From Photorhabdus luminescens subsp. luminescens (GTDB lineage: Bacteria; Pseudomonadota; Gammaproteobacteria; Enterobacterales; Enterobacteriaceae), in contig NZ_JXSK01000001.1 of NCBI RefSeq assembly GCF_001083805.1, forward strand, positions 1,116,001 to 1,180,000: a stretch of 64,000 nucleotides of DNA, written 5' to 3'. The notes beneath the pieces were generated by a model. The model made no database searches and was not told the origin of the DNA. It saw only the letters and a program-made list of their open reading frames with translations. The position numbers and the translations under genes are program-made. Positions 27,522-37,477 of the stretch are shown here, piece after piece; within the stretch, counting starts at the first letter, position 1; each line of letters opens with the position of its first letter.

Positions 27522-28783
27522 GTCATTCTTTCCCAACAGCTTACCTTCCTGATACCCGGCAGCATAAACGCCGATTAGCAGTCATCCTAATGACATTGGC
27601 GGTAGATGCTTTGGGTATCGGGATTGTACTCCCGGTTTTACCCGATCTGTTGCGGGAGGTTGCCCCGCAACCGCCGGAAGCAGGTGTGCCGTTAATCGGG
27701 TTATTTGTCGCACTATATGCTTTTGCACAGTTTCTTTTCGCTCCGTTGTTAGGGACGCTTAGCGACGCTTGGGGAAGGCGACCGGTATTGCTTTCAACAC
27801 TGTTTGGGACAGCGCTGAGCTATACGCTAGTAGCGACTGCGCCGTCGCTAGGATGGCTGGTGGTCGGTATATTTCTTTCCGGTTCCACCGCCGCTAGTAC
27901 TTCCGCTGCATCGGCTTACGTAGCAGATGTTACGCCAGAAGCACAGCGAGCAGCGCGTTTCGGGCTGGTCAGCGGTGTTCTTGGCTTCGGCATGGTTGCC
28001 GGGCCAGCCTTCGGTGGGTTATTAGGCATGATTGCACCGCGCCTTCCATTTGTCATTGCTGGTTCACTAGCAGCAGTGAATGCTATTGCCGCCATGTTTG
28101 TTCTGAACGAAAGTCTGACCAAGGAGAACCGGCGTTCGTTCGACTGGCGCCGCGCCAATCCTTTGGGCAGCTTGAAACTACTGACAACGGATGGGGTACT
28201 GAGACGCTTAGTTTATGCTTCGGCTCTTGGCATGGTGGTTTATGGCATTTTTCTGGCCTGTTTTGTCTTACTCAATGAAATGCGTTTAGGCTGGGGACCA
28301 CGTGAAAACGGGCTGGCTCTCACCGGGCTCGGCGTCGGGATCATCATAACGCAAACTTGGTTGCTAAAAATGTTCGTGACGCGCTGTAACGAATACCGCA
28401 CAGCCATCATCGGTTATGGACTCTATATGTTGGCGTTTATCGCTTATAGCCTGGCCGTATCCCCCCTTATTGTTGCTGGCGCAATTGCTTTGCATGCACT
28501 GGCGTTGATCAGCGATTCAACGCTTCGTGCTTTGATTTCATTACGTGCAGGCAATGAACGACAAGGGGAATATCTGGGAGCGCAGAACTGTATGTTGGGT
28601 CTGGCTATCACTGTTTCTCCGTTATTAGGCGCGTTCTTGCTCCATTTCTCATCTCGTCAGGGACAATCTCTCTACTTTCAAGGGTTCCCTTTTGTTATTG
28701 CTGTGGTTGTTTGCTTCTGCGCCATATTGATTTTGCTACGTGGCTCTCAAGCAGACATTAAATTTCGCAGTTTGTATAAATAA
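27518..28783 (+). CDS. glbD: MFS exporter of the syrbactin cluster
   Basis: 421 residues, about 12 membrane helices, TetA-like drug:H+ antiporter. Motif A is clear (GTLSDAWGRRPVLL around residues 80-93), and ALGIGIVLPVLPDLL near the N terminus is typical of TetA-type proteins. Its ATG overlaps the glbC stop (ATGA), so it is co-translated with the synthetase. Likely exports the finished lactam from the cytoplasm. The symbol follows my memory of the glidobactin locus, in which an MFS gene sits between the two synthetase genes; the function, not the name, is what the sequence supports. Confidence 0.8.
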   Translation: MSHSFPTAYLPDTRQHKRRLAVILMTLAVDALGIGIVLPVLPDLLREVAPQPPEAGVPLIGLFVALYAFAQFLFAPLLGTLSDAWGRRPVLLSTLFGTALSYTLVATAPSLGWLVVGIFLSGSTAASTSAASAYVADVTPEAQRAARFGLVSGVLGFGMVAGPAFGGLLGMIAPRLPFVIAGSLAAVNAIAAMFVLNESLTKENRRSFDWRRANPLGSLKLLTTDGVLRRLVYASALGMVVYGIFLACFVLLNEMRLGWGPRENGLALTGLGVGIIITQTWLLKMFVTRCNEYRTAIIGYGLYMLAFIAYSLAVSPLIVAGAIALHALALISDSTLRALISLRAGNERQGEYLGAQNCMLGLAITVSPLLGAFLLHFSSRQGQSLYFQGFPFVIAVVVCFCAILILLRGSQADIKFRSLYK

Positions 28784-28813
28784 AAAGATCACTAGCCTGT
28801 GAGGGTTAATTAT

Positions 28814-31800
28814 ATGAAACAACATCAAGGGGATTACTACCCCCTGACCGCAGCACAGCAGGAAATTTGGCTGGCTGAACAATTAAGTGCAAAAACAGGA
28901 ATTTATAATACGGGTTGTTATATTGATATTTCAGGCTATATCGATATTGAGACACTTAACACGGCATTGTCCCAGTTGATAGATGAAGCTGAGTGTTTAC
29001 GAGTGGTGGTTGTGCAGCACCCACAAGGATTACAACAACAGATTGTTACCCATCTGCAATGGGAATGTCCGCTGATTGATTTATCTAATCATGTGAATGC
29101 ATTAACAGAAGCTGAAATCTGGATGAAGGCTGAATTGGCGCGGCAGATGGAGTTAACACAGGGGCCGTTGTTTGGCTTTGCGCTACTGAAAATCAGTGAT
29201 GAACACTATTTTTTGTTTATTCGTGTCCATCATCTGGCTAGTGATGCTTTTGGCACTACGTTGCTAATTCAGCGGCTTGCTGAACTGTATACCCAGAAAT
29301 TGACTGGCGCTGATGAGCTGGAAAATCCATTCGGCGCTCTTAGCGATCTGCTGGCTTTTGATGAAGAATACCGCCGCTCGGAAAATTTCCAAGGTGACCG
29401 TCAGTGGTGGGCACAATATATGGCAGGCCGAAGTGAACCACAGAGCCTTGCCGTGGGGGCGAAACCCGGTCAGTTTGCCGACTTGGGTTCGTTCAGTTGC
29501 ACCCCGTGTGAAATCCCGGCAAAGGTCAATGATATTCTGCACACTCTGAGTGAAGAGAGTGGCAGTAGTATGGCGCAAATTATTATTGCTATCGTTGCTT
29601 CCTGGATTTCTCGTATGACCGATAAGCAGGATATTACGTTAGGTATGCCAGTAACTGCGCGTTCAGGGCGTGTGTTACGTAATATTCCAGGTATGGTATC
29701 TAATGTATTACCTCTGCGTCTGACAATAGATCCTGCTCATTCCATCGGCGACATTAGTAAGCAGGTCAGCCAGGAAATCCGCCAATTACTCAAACATCAG
29801 CAATATCGCTCTGAAGATATCTATCGTGATTTACAGCGAAATGGTTCTGCCCCCCGCTTGTTTGCGCAGAATATTAATGTGATGCTGTTTAACAGCAATG
29901 TGAGCTTTGCGGGTAATTTGGGGCGTACCAAAAATTTGTCCAGTGGCCCGGTAGAAGATCTCTCTGTGACCATTTATTATCATGACGAAGGCGGCAGTTT
30001 GCAGTTTACGCTCGATACCAATGATAACCTCTATACTCCCCACGATATTAACCTCCAGAAATCTCTTTTTCAGCATTTCATCACTGAATTGCTGGCGGAT
30101 ATATCACGCCCCATTGGTGAACTGACATTACCGGGTTGGCGCATAGGAGACAGCCTATTACCTGCGCGGCACGCAGTATTAAACGAGGAAACACTGGCCT
30201 CGCGCTTTGAACAACAAGCAATTGCAAGGCCAGACAGTATGGCGCTGACTTATCAACAGGAAAAGGTGAGTTATACGGTATTGAACCAACGTGCTAACCA
30301 ACTGGCGCACTATCTGGTATCGCGGCAAATAGGCCCGGAACAGCGTGTTATGGTCTGTTTACCACGTTCTATTGAGATGATGGTGACACTGCTGGCTATC
30401 ATCAAAGCGGGTGCTGCCTACGTGCCGGTGGAGGCAGATTATCCGCAAAGTCGTCTCGATTTTATGATTGACGATGCTGAACCTGCTTGTGTGATCACCA
30501 CCAGCGAAATTGCGCAACGCCTGACAACCCATACCCCCATGTTACTGCTAGATGATCCCGAGTTAATTGCCCATCTGGAAATGCAGAGTATTGCTGATCT
30601 GTCTGATAAAGAGCGCTTGCAACCGCTGATTTCAGCACACCCTGCTTATATCATTTACACCTCTGGCTCTACCGGCATGCCCAAGGGCGTGGTAGTGACT
30701 CATCACAATGTGATGCGTTTGCTACAAAGTACTCAGCGCTGGTTTAATTTCTCTGAAACCGATTGTTGGACAATGTTTCACTCTTATGCTTTTGACTTTG
30801 CTGTCTGGGAGTGTTGGGGAGCATTGTTGAATGGCGGAAGACTGGTGATTGTCCCTTGGGAAGTCAGCCGTTCACCTACAGATTTTTTGCAGCTTTTGGT
30901 TAGCGAAAAAGTAACGGTGTTAAATCAGACGCCTTCAGCATTTCAGGCACTAATCCATGCTGATCGCGAAGCCCCTAAACTTGGGCAGAGCTTGGCGCTG
31001 CGCACAGTGATTTTTGGCGGAGAAGCGCTGAATGCGCATATCCTGGAGGAGTGGTATCAAAGGCACGATGATAACGCTCCTCAGTTGATCAACATGTATG
31101 GTATTACTGAAACCACTGTACACGTGACCTATTTCCCTCTTTCACGTGAAGTCGTTACGCAGCCTGCCTCAAGTCTTATCGGCGAACCTATTGATGATCT
31201 CAGTATTTATATTCTTGATGAGGCTCAGAGCCCGGTTCCGGTAGGTTTTGTGGGTGAGATATATGTGGGCGGCGCAGGGGTAGCTCGTGGTTATCTGAAT
31301 CGTCCTGAACTCACGGCTGAACGCTTCATTGCTGATCCTTTTATCGGCACAGGTGCGCACATGTATCGCACTGGCGACTTGGCAAGATTGCGTCGGGATG
31401 GGGTATTGGACTTCCTTGGCCGTACTGACGATCAGGTTAAAATCCGCGGCTTCCGTATTGAATTGGGCGAGGTGGCGGCAGCGCTAAATGCACACCCTGA
31501 TATCGCGCAGTCTGAGGTCATTGTGCGTGAAGATGAAGGTCAACAGAAGCGGTTGGTGGGCTATGTCATTGCTCATAAGGGTATTACGCTTGAACCACAG
31601 TTAATACGGGCCAGTCTAGCCGCATACTTACCTGAAGCGATGATTCCAGCAACAATAGTGCAACTTGACCGCTTCCCGTTAACCATTAACGGAAAGTTAG
31701 ATCGTAAGGCGTTGCCGAAACCCACATGGAATAGTGCAGTAGTCAATGAAAATAGTTCCTCCAACCCACAGGAACTCGCACTTTGTTGTCTGTTTGCCGA

Positions 31801-32011
31801 GTTGTTGGGATTAGAAAATATCTCTCCAGAGGATAATTTCTTTGAGCTCGGCGGCGAATCATTGGTTGCAATGCGGATAATAGCAAGAGTGCGTAGTGAC
31901 TTCGGCGTTGAAATAACGTTGCGCGATCTATTTAACGCACCGAGGGTCAGCCAACTGGCGCAACGATTAAACACTTTACAGCAGGAAAATGAAGTCGTCA
32001 GTCAGACCTAA
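28814..32011 (+). CDS. glbF: GlbF-like NRPS module, acyl-threonine starter (C-A-T)
   Basis: 1065 residues from the ATG at 28814, which has GAGGG 9 bases upstream; a GTG at 28799 in frame is less likely. Domains: C 8-440 (motif HHLASDA at 139-145, Gly of HHxxxDG replaced by Ala), A about 465-960, T about 985-1055 (Ser1016 in LGGESL). Hand-read adenylation code DFWNIGMVHK is the classical threonine code. No thioesterase, so it must hand its product to GlbC although its gene comes after glbC. A leading C domain without an upstream module fits N-acylation of threonine by a fatty acid, as in glidobactin. Sits 30 bases after the exporter stop. Confidence 0.9.
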   Translation: MKQHQGDYYPLTAAQQEIWLAEQLSAKTGIYNTGCYIDISGYIDIETLNTALSQLIDEAECLRVVVVQHPQGLQQQIVTHLQWECPLIDLSNHVNALTEAEIWMKAELARQMELTQGPLFGFALLKISDEHYFLFIRVHHLASDAFGTTLLIQRLAELYTQKLTGADELENPFGALSDLLAFDEEYRRSENFQGDRQWWAQYMAGRSEPQSLAVGAKPGQFADLGSFSCTPCEIPAKVNDILHTLSEESGSSMAQIIIAIVASWISRMTDKQDITLGMPVTARSGRVLRNIPGMVSNVLPLRLTIDPAHSIGDISKQVSQEIRQLLKHQQYRSEDIYRDLQRNGSAPRLFAQNINVMLFNSNVSFAGNLGRTKNLSSGPVEDLSVTIYYHDEGGSLQFTLDTNDNLYTPHDINLQKSLFQHFITELLADISRPIGELTLPGWRIGDSLLPARHAVLNEETLASRFEQQAIARPDSMALTYQQEKVSYTVLNQRANQLAHYLVSRQIGPEQRVMVCLPRSIEMMVTLLAIIKAGAAYVPVEADYPQSRLDFMIDDAEPACVITTSEIAQRLTTHTPMLLLDDPELIAHLEMQSIADLSDKERLQPLISAHPAYIIYTSGSTGMPKGVVVTHHNVMRLLQSTQRWFNFSETDCWTMFHSYAFDFAVWECWGALLNGGRLVIVPWEVSRSPTDFLQLLVSEKVTVLNQTPSAFQALIHADREAPKLGQSLALRTVIFGGEALNAHILEEWYQRHDDNAPQLINMYGITETTVHVTYFPLSREVVTQPASSLIGEPIDDLSIYILDEAQSPVPVGFVGEIYVGGAGVARGYLNRPELTAERFIADPFIGTGAHMYRTGDLARLRRDGVLDFLGRTDDQVKIRGFRIELGEVAAALNAHPDIAQSEVIVREDEGQQKRLVGYVIAHKGITLEPQLIRASLAAYLPEAMIPATIVQLDRFPLTINGKLDRKALPKPTWNSAVVNENSSSNPQELALCCLFAELLGLENISPEDNFFELGGESLVAMRIIARVRSDFGVEITLRDLFNAPRVSQLAQRLNTLQQENEVVSQT

Positions 32012-32062
32012 ATTTTTAACGCAATTATGTTGGCAAATAAATAAAACAGAGGACAAAACATA

Positions 32063-32422
32063 ATGAACCGAATAGATGAATTAACCGCAGAGCTTCTCAG
32101 CTCAATGAATCAGTATGACCTTAAACGACTGGATAATATTTTTTCTGAAGATATTTCAATTTATTATCCGAGCCTCCCACCAATGGTAGGTAAAAAGATG
32201 TCGCTTAATTTTCTCAAGAAACTTTTCTCAAATTTTGAATATTTACATTTCACGCAAACTGGTTTTATTGCTAATAATAATCAGGCTTGTATTATTTGGG
32301 AAAATGAAGGACGTCGTAAAAATAGTGATATTTATAGCAATATGGGCGTGACATTAATCGAAATTATGGACGATAAAATAATTCTCCTCAGCGATTACTT
32401 TAAATTTGAAGTGCCTCATTAA
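32063..32422 (+). CDS. SnoaL-like / NTF2-fold small protein of the syrbactin operon
   Basis: 119 residues with the layout of SnoaL-like proteins: an N-terminal helix with MNQYDLKRLDNIF, then FSEDISIYYPSLPP, a second helix and three strands ending with FKFEVPH. No signal or membrane segment. AGAGGACAAA lies just upstream of the ATG, 51 bases after glbF. It is the last gene of the operon and probably corresponds to the small gene at the end of the P. luminescens luminmycin cluster (glbG in my memory, symbol not given because I am not certain). Its role in the pathway is unknown. Confidence 0.7.
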   Translation: MNRIDELTAELLSSMNQYDLKRLDNIFSEDISIYYPSLPPMVGKKMSLNFLKKLFSNFEYLHFTQTGFIANNNQACIIWENEGRRKNSDIYSNMGVTLIEIMDDKIILLSDYFKFEVPH

Positions 32423-32574
32423 GTAGGATATCGCTGTAATAAAAGTTTGGTGTTCTCTGGATGTTGTATTTGGTTTAGATATTATCGCTACGCTCTTGTT
32501 TTAGAAGGTAAAGAGAATAAGATTAATACCGATCAATACTATCAATCATATTTCCGGGAAATCTTTGATCCTGA

Positions 32575-32596
32575 GTGGCAGGTTTACCCCTGCCAC
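32575..32596. terminator. Hairpin between the glb operon and cheZ
   Basis: Arms GTGGCAGG / CCTGCCAC with a 6-base loop, 7 bases beyond the cheZ stop on the minus strand. On the plus strand it is followed by ATTTATT. It could end both convergent transcripts, more weakly than a classic terminator. Confidence 0.5.
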
Positions 32597-32602
32597 ATTT
32601 AT

Positions 32603-33253
32603 TCAGAAACCTAAACTATCCAGTAGATCATCAACCTGAGCCTGATTAGCAATAACACCCACGCCATTTTGGTTCACCTGCGGACCATTTAGCAAACTGT
32701 CAGTCTCTTTCTTGGTTTTCGCCATCTGATCAGCCGGCATGTTTTCCATCAATACCATCACCAACTGTTTTTCTATTTCCTGAATAACATCCATCATCCG
32801 CTTGATAACCTGACCGGTAAGATCCTGAAAATCTTGCGCCATCATGATCTCCAGCAGTTGAGCGTTAGTGAATGCGGTATGTTCAGGTACCGTATTGAGG
32901 TAATTCCGGGTATCCATAACCAACGAACGCGCCACAGGCATCTCAACAGGGTTTTCAAACCACTCATCCCAACGTTTTTTCAGTGATATTGCCGATGACT
33001 CTAACTCATTTTGGCGAGGTTGCGCCGCTTCAACGCAATTAAGCGCCCTTTCCGCCGCCTGCGCTGTCATCTGCACAACATAGTCCAAACGTTCTCTCGC
33101 ATCAGGTATTGCCTCAGCCGCCTGAGCAATAGTTTTATCCAATCCCAACTCACGTAAGCTATCACGCAACATACGCGTGAGCTGGCCGATACGGCTGATA
33201 ATTTCACTGGTGTTAATGGTCTCATCCCTTGGCATGACTGGATTTACACTCAT
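32603..33253 (-). CDS. cheZ: CheZ, phosphatase of CheY-P
   Basis: 216 residues (E. coli 214). Long helical hairpin with [20 protein letters not shown] around residues 130-149, which carries the Asp/Gln pair that dephosphorylates CheY-P, and the C-terminal CheY-binding helix [13 protein letters not shown]. Ends the che operon. In E. coli flhBA follow; here the glb cluster follows instead. A GAGAC-type weak ribosome binding site and 9 bases separate it from cheY. Confidence 0.95.
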   Translation of the reverse strand: MSVNPVMPRDETINTSEIISRIGQLTRMLRDSLRELGLDKTIAQAAEAIPDARERLDYVVQMTAQAAERALNCVEAAQPRQNELESSAISLKKRWDEWFENPVEMPVARSLVMDTRNYLNTVPEHTAFTNAQLLEIMMAQDFQDLTGQVIKRMMDVIQEIEKQLVMVLMENMPADQMAKTKKETDSLLNGPQVNQNGVGVIANQAQVDDLLDSLGF

Positions 33254-33262
33254 TATGTCTCC

Positions 33263-33652
33263 TTAGAGGCCCAGTTTTTCAAATATTTTGTTGAGCTTTT
33301 CTTCCAGAGTAGCTGCGGTAAAAGGTTTAACAACATAACCACTGGCCCCGGCTTGTGCGGCGGCAATGATATTTTCTTTCTTCGCTTCTGCGGTCACCAT
33401 CAAAACCGGTATCTTAGCTAATTGAGCATCTTCACGAATGATTTTTAGTAGCTCTAAACCATCCATGTTGGGCATATTCCAATCAGAGATAATAAAGTCA
33501 AATTGAGATGCACGAATCTTAGTCAGGGCTTCTGCCCCATCTTGAGCTTCTTCTACATTATTAAAGCCCAATTCTTTTAACAAGTTACGAACGATGCGAC
33601 GCATGGTTGAAAAATCATCAACCACCAAAAATCTCAGATCCTTATTCGCCAT
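33263..33652 (-). CDS. cheY: CheY, chemotaxis response regulator
   Basis: 129 residues, single receiver domain. Acidic pocket Asp12-Asp13, phosphorylation site Asp57 ([11 protein letters not shown]), Thr87 (VTAEA) and Lys109 (YVVKPF) are all in place, so the protein should be active. It carries the signal from CheA to the flagellar switch. Separated from cheB by almost 200 bases holding an ERIC. Confidence 0.97.
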   Translation of the reverse strand: MANKDLRFLVVDDFSTMRRIVRNLLKELGFNNVEEAQDGAEALTKIRASQFDFIISDWNMPNMDGLELLKIIREDAQLAKIPVLMVTAEAKKENIIAAAQAGASGYVVKPFTAATLEEKLNKIFEKLGL

Positions 33653-33708
33653 AAAAACTCCTTGAAATTATTTATCAATCAGCGCAGAGCCGCTTAAAAA
33701 ATTAAATT

Positions 33709-33836
33709 TATACCCGCCATCTTTCAAGTTGCCTCTTTGTTGGCTGCGCTCACTCACCCCGGTCACATAGTTATCTATGCTCCCGGGGATTCGCTCCCTT
33801 GCCGTCGCGATGCATCTTGAAATCCATAGGGGTATA
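33709..33836. repeat. ERIC element inside the che operon
   Basis: About 128 bp, full length with one extra G near the end (CCATAGGGGTATA), between the cheB stop and the cheY start. It is transcribed as part of the chemotaxis mRNA and would fold as a long hairpin. Confidence 0.9.
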
Positions 33837-33847
33837 TCCGATAGCGG

Positions 33848-34900
33848 TTAAATACGGACAGCTTGCCCCAAGCTTATTTTCGCCAGCATTCTCTTGCTCA
33901 TTTTGAGTATATCCATAACCTCATCCACCGCCCCCATTTGTATGGCCGCTCTTGGCATACCAAACACCACGCAACTTGCTTCATCCTGCGCCAATGTGTA
34001 CGCGCCAGCTTGCTTCATCTCCAGTAAACCTGCCGCGCCATCACTGCCCATGCCAGTTAGTAACACGCCAACAGCATTTCTGCCGGCAAATTTAGCCACT
34101 GATCGGAACAACACATCTACAGACGGACGATGACGATTAACCGCCGGTGCATCGGTAATCAAAACCTGATAATCAGCGCCATTACGGCACAGTTCCATAT
34201 GGCAATCACCCGGAGCAATGTAGGCGTGCCCCGGCAAAATCCGTTCGCCATTTTCAGCCTCTTTTACGGTAATTTGGCTAAGTTTATTCAGTCGTTCAGC
34301 AAAAGAACGGGTAAAACCAGGTGGCATATGCTGAGTAATGAGCAGTGCCGGGCTGGTGACAGGTAACGGTTGCAACAAATTTTTTATGGCTTCCGTTCCG
34401 CCAGTAGAAGCCCCTACTGCTATCAGCTTTTCACTGGATAACAAAGGCTTAAAACTTAACGGAACAGAACTTATCGGCGTGGCTATTGGCACAGATAGTT
34501 TAGCCTGTGCTGCTGTCCGTATTTTCTCCGCAATAAGTTCACTGTAAGCCAGCATGCCTTCACGAATACCCAATTGAGGTTTGGTTACAAAATCAACAGC
34601 GCCAAGTTCCAATGCCCTTAATGTGATTTCAGAACCTTTGGCTGTCAAAGAGGAAATCATAACCACTGGCATTGGCCGTAAGCGCATTAATTTTTCCAGA
34701 AAATCAATACCATCCATACGCGGCATTTCAACATCCAGTGTGAGTACCTGTGGGTTATGCTTTTTAATCAGATCACGTGCTACCAGTGGATCTGGCGCAC
34801 AAGCCACTACCTCCATATCCGGGTGGCTATTGATGATCTCTCGCATGATTTGACGCATCAGCGCTGAATCATCGACACAAAGAACAGTTATTTTATTCAT
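33848..34900 (-). CDS. cheB: CheB, receptor methylesterase/deamidase
   Basis: 350 residues. N-terminal receiver domain with Asp56 ([12 protein letters not shown]), linker, then the methylesterase domain with catalytic Ser in GASTGGTEA, His in ITQHMPPGF and Asp in GMGSDG. Removes methyl groups from receptors when phosphorylated by CheA, opposing CheR. Its start overlaps the cheR stop by 8 bases. Length is normal for the family. Confidence 0.97.
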   Translation of the reverse strand: MNKITVLCVDDSALMRQIMREIINSHPDMEVVACAPDPLVARDLIKKHNPQVLTLDVEMPRMDGIDFLEKLMRLRPMPVVMISSLTAKGSEITLRALELGAVDFVTKPQLGIREGMLAYSELIAEKIRTAAQAKLSVPIATPISSVPLSFKPLLSSEKLIAVGASTGGTEAIKNLLQPLPVTSPALLITQHMPPGFTRSFAERLNKLSQITVKEAENGERILPGHAYIAPGDCHMELCRNGADYQVLITDAPAVNRHRPSVDVLFRSVAKFAGRNAVGVLLTGMGSDGAAGLLEMKQAGAYTLAQDEASCVVFGMPRAAIQMGAVDEVMDILKMSKRMLAKISLGQAVRI

Positions 34901-35783
34901 GACCTCTCCTTGCCCGGCCTACACCGTAAACGGTCTGTCCTTGCAAGTAGAATTCCCGGCTTATTTGAGTGACATTTTCAGAATGCCCTGCAAAGAGCAA
35001 TCCATCGGGTTTTAACAAAGCAACAAAATGACGCAGTATCCGTTCCTGCGTCTTTTTATCAAAATAAATCATAACATTACGGCAAAAGATGGCATCAAAC
35101 TTCTCTTCAAACGGCCAATTAGGATCTAACAGGTTTAGATGCTGGAATGTCACCATGTCAGCAAGTTGGGGCCGGACACGCGCATAACCTTCATAAGATC
35201 CAACACCTTTATAAAAGTATCGCTTTTTCTGTTGATCGGTCAGTTGACGCAACTCATCCAATCGATAAACCCCTTTGCGTGCTTTTTCCAGTACATGGGT
35301 ATCAATATCACTGGCAATAATTTTTACTTGGTGAAAACGTTCCCCCAATACATCGCTTAGCGTCATTGCTATCGAATATGGCTCTTCTCCTGTCGATGCC
35401 GCTGCACTCCATACCCGATACGCTCCATTCTTCTTACTTGCATGTTTAGCTAACAGAGGAAAATGATGAGCTTCCCTGAAAAAAGCCGTCAGGTTAGTTG
35501 TCAACGCATTGACAAATTCCTGCCACTCCTCACTACCCATGTCGTTTTCAAGAATGAACAGGTATTGCCCAAAATCACGTATTCCAAGGGTACGCAAACG
35601 CCGAATTAAACGGTTGTAAACCATCTCCCGTTTATGTGCGGCCAGCACAATACCCGCACGTTGATAGATAAGCTGGCAGATGCGCTTAAAATGCGCATCT
35701 GACATGGTATAACGCTGAATCATGTGATTCAGCGGCGAAGATGACAAACTACTTGTCGCTGAAGCAATTAAACTTGGTTTCAT
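34893..35783 (-). CDS. cheR: CheR, receptor methyltransferase
   Basis: 296 residues (E. coli 286), slightly longer N terminus. N-terminal helical domain, then a SAM-binding domain with [17 protein letters not shown] (SAM motif) around residues 128-144 and [14 protein letters not shown] near 225-238. A beta-subdomain between them would bind the receptor pentapeptide NWETF, which one of the two upstream receptors carries. Follows the receptor gene by 6 bases. Confidence 0.96.
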   Translation of the reverse strand: MKPSLIASATSSLSSSPLNHMIQRYTMSDAHFKRICQLIYQRAGIVLAAHKREMVYNRLIRRLRTLGIRDFGQYLFILENDMGSEEWQEFVNALTTNLTAFFREAHHFPLLAKHASKKNGAYRVWSAAASTGEEPYSIAMTLSDVLGERFHQVKIIASDIDTHVLEKARKGVYRLDELRQLTDQQKKRYFYKGVGSYEGYARVRPQLADMVTFQHLNLLDPNWPFEEKFDAIFCRNVMIYFDKKTQERILRHFVALLKPDGLLFAGHSENVTQISREFYLQGQTVYGVGRARRGHE

Positions 35784-35789
35784 CTGGCC

Positions 35790-37424
35790 TCAACGAGTCT
35801 GACTGACTGCCCCTTCGCTATCCGCAGACCTCAGCGTCAGTGAAAGTTCATTTTCAAGCTTATTTTCTGAATTATCAGGTAACTCAAACTGCGCCACTAT
35901 TTGCACCAAAATATCGGCCTGGTCTTCAAGCGCTGCTGCTGCTGCTGCCGACTGTTCAACCAATGCAGCGTTCTGCTGAGTAACTTGATCCATTTGTGTA
36001 ACAGCTTGTGCTACCTGATGAATACCCCGACTTTGCTCATCAGATGCCGCAGCAATTTCAGCCATCAGATCCGTCACCTGATTTACAGAAACGACCAATT
36101 CATTCATGGTCTTCCCTGCATGGCTAACCAATTCAGAACCTTGGCTTACTCGCTGAACGGATTCACTAATTAATGTTTTAATCTCTTTTGCTGCTTCGGC
36201 ACTTCGTTGAGCCAGATCCCTCACTTCGCCGGCAACAACAGAGAAACCTCGGCCTTGTTCACCTGCCCGCGCGGCTTCTACTGCCGCATTCAGCGCCAGA
36301 ATGTTGGTCTGAAATGCAATACCATCAATAACGCTGATAATGGCGCTGATTTTCTGTGAGCTATTGGCAATCGCATCCATTGTCTCCACAACATCAACGG
36401 TCAGTTCACCCCCTTTAGAGGCTGTTTTCGATGCAGACACCGCCAATTCACTGGCCTGGCGAGCATTTTCCGCATTCTGACGTACAGTTGCAGTCAGTTG
36501 TTCCATACTGGCTGCCGTTTCTTCTAGTGAGGCCGCTTGCTCTTCTGTGCGGGAAGAGAGATCAGTATTACCCTGAGTAATTTCCTGAATACCGCTATAC
36601 ATCAAGTTAGTATTCTCTTTTACCAAAGTAATGGAATTAACAAGTGAACGTTGCATTTCGCGTAATTTTAGGAACACTTCGCCAATTTCATCTTGGGTGA
36701 AAACAGAAACTTCTTTATTGAGTTTTCCTTCCGCAACATTCTGGAAGTGACTACGCATATTGGCAAAAGGTCTGAGAAGATTCTTTTTTAACCACCAATG
36801 AGCCGCCCAGGCAACAACCAGCACCATTAAAATCGCACCTGCAAACATGGCAACTGAAATTCGGTAATAAAGACGACCATCTTGAACGGCGGTTGTAATC
36901 TCCTCTCCGATATACTGCATATATTGATTGAAATCGGATTCAAGTTGCTGCTGATACTTTTCCGTCGGCTGGTTTAAGAATGCATCATAATTACCACTTT
37001 CTAAAAAAGCCGAAAGTTCTCTAAGCGCTTTGATATATTCTTTATAACTGGTTTCTACTGAGGCCAATAATACGCTACTACCATCCTCTTCATTTAATTT
37101 AGGTAGCGCAATAAACTCGGCAAAATGCATCTCAGCCCTATCCAAGGTCTCCTTAACATTAGCGATCATACTCTCAATATGAGCTTCAGATTGTTGCAGC
37201 GTTTTCCCTACAGCGATTCGATTAAGTGTATTACGCGATTGCAGCAAAGCTGCCCAGCTCAACCCTAAGGTATCTCTCTTCTGTGTTCCCAAATCAATTC
37301 GTTCAATATAGGATTGATCTGCGTGAATGATTCCAAGTGATAAACCACTTGAGATTATCTGCATTACACAAAACATCATCAGTAACAGATATAAACTGGT
37401 AGATATACGAAGCCTGCCTAACAT
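35790..37424 (-). CDS. Methyl-accepting chemotaxis receptor (Tar/Tap-like), no CheR pentapeptide
   Basis: 544 residues from the ATG at 37424, which has AGAGGTG just upstream; the frame extends 12 codons further but lacks such a site. TM1 (about 8-30), periplasmic four-helix sensor domain with RNTLNR (as in Tsr/Tar ligand pocket), TM2 (about 190-212), HAMP, then the signalling domain with the hairpin tip [20 protein letters not shown]. The C terminus ends VSQTR and lacks the NWETF tether, so methylation would depend on the neighbouring receptor. Ligand unknown; it sits in the Tar/Tap position. Confidence 0.88.
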   Translation of the reverse strand: MLGRLRISTSLYLLLMMFCVMQIISSGLSLGIIHADQSYIERIDLGTQKRDTLGLSWAALLQSRNTLNRIAVGKTLQQSEAHIESMIANVKETLDRAEMHFAEFIALPKLNEEDGSSVLLASVETSYKEYIKALRELSAFLESGNYDAFLNQPTEKYQQQLESDFNQYMQYIGEEITTAVQDGRLYYRISVAMFAGAILMVLVVAWAAHWWLKKNLLRPFANMRSHFQNVAEGKLNKEVSVFTQDEIGEVFLKLREMQRSLVNSITLVKENTNLMYSGIQEITQGNTDLSSRTEEQAASLEETAASMEQLTATVRQNAENARQASELAVSASKTASKGGELTVDVVETMDAIANSSQKISAIISVIDGIAFQTNILALNAAVEAARAGEQGRGFSVVAGEVRDLAQRSAEAAKEIKTLISESVQRVSQGSELVSHAGKTMNELVVSVNQVTDLMAEIAAASDEQSRGIHQVAQAVTQMDQVTQQNAALVEQSAAAAAALEDQADILVQIVAQFELPDNSENKLENELSLTLRSADSEGAVSQTR

Positions 37425-37477
37425 GTAATCACCTCTGTTAACGGCTGCATATGCAGCCATGGTTATCGCTTAGTGTT

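Noticed and set aside
32470..32613. Plus-strand open frame overlapping the end of cheZ
   Set aside because: No start with ribosome binding site, overlaps a conserved gene on the other strand, and includes a terminator-like hairpin.
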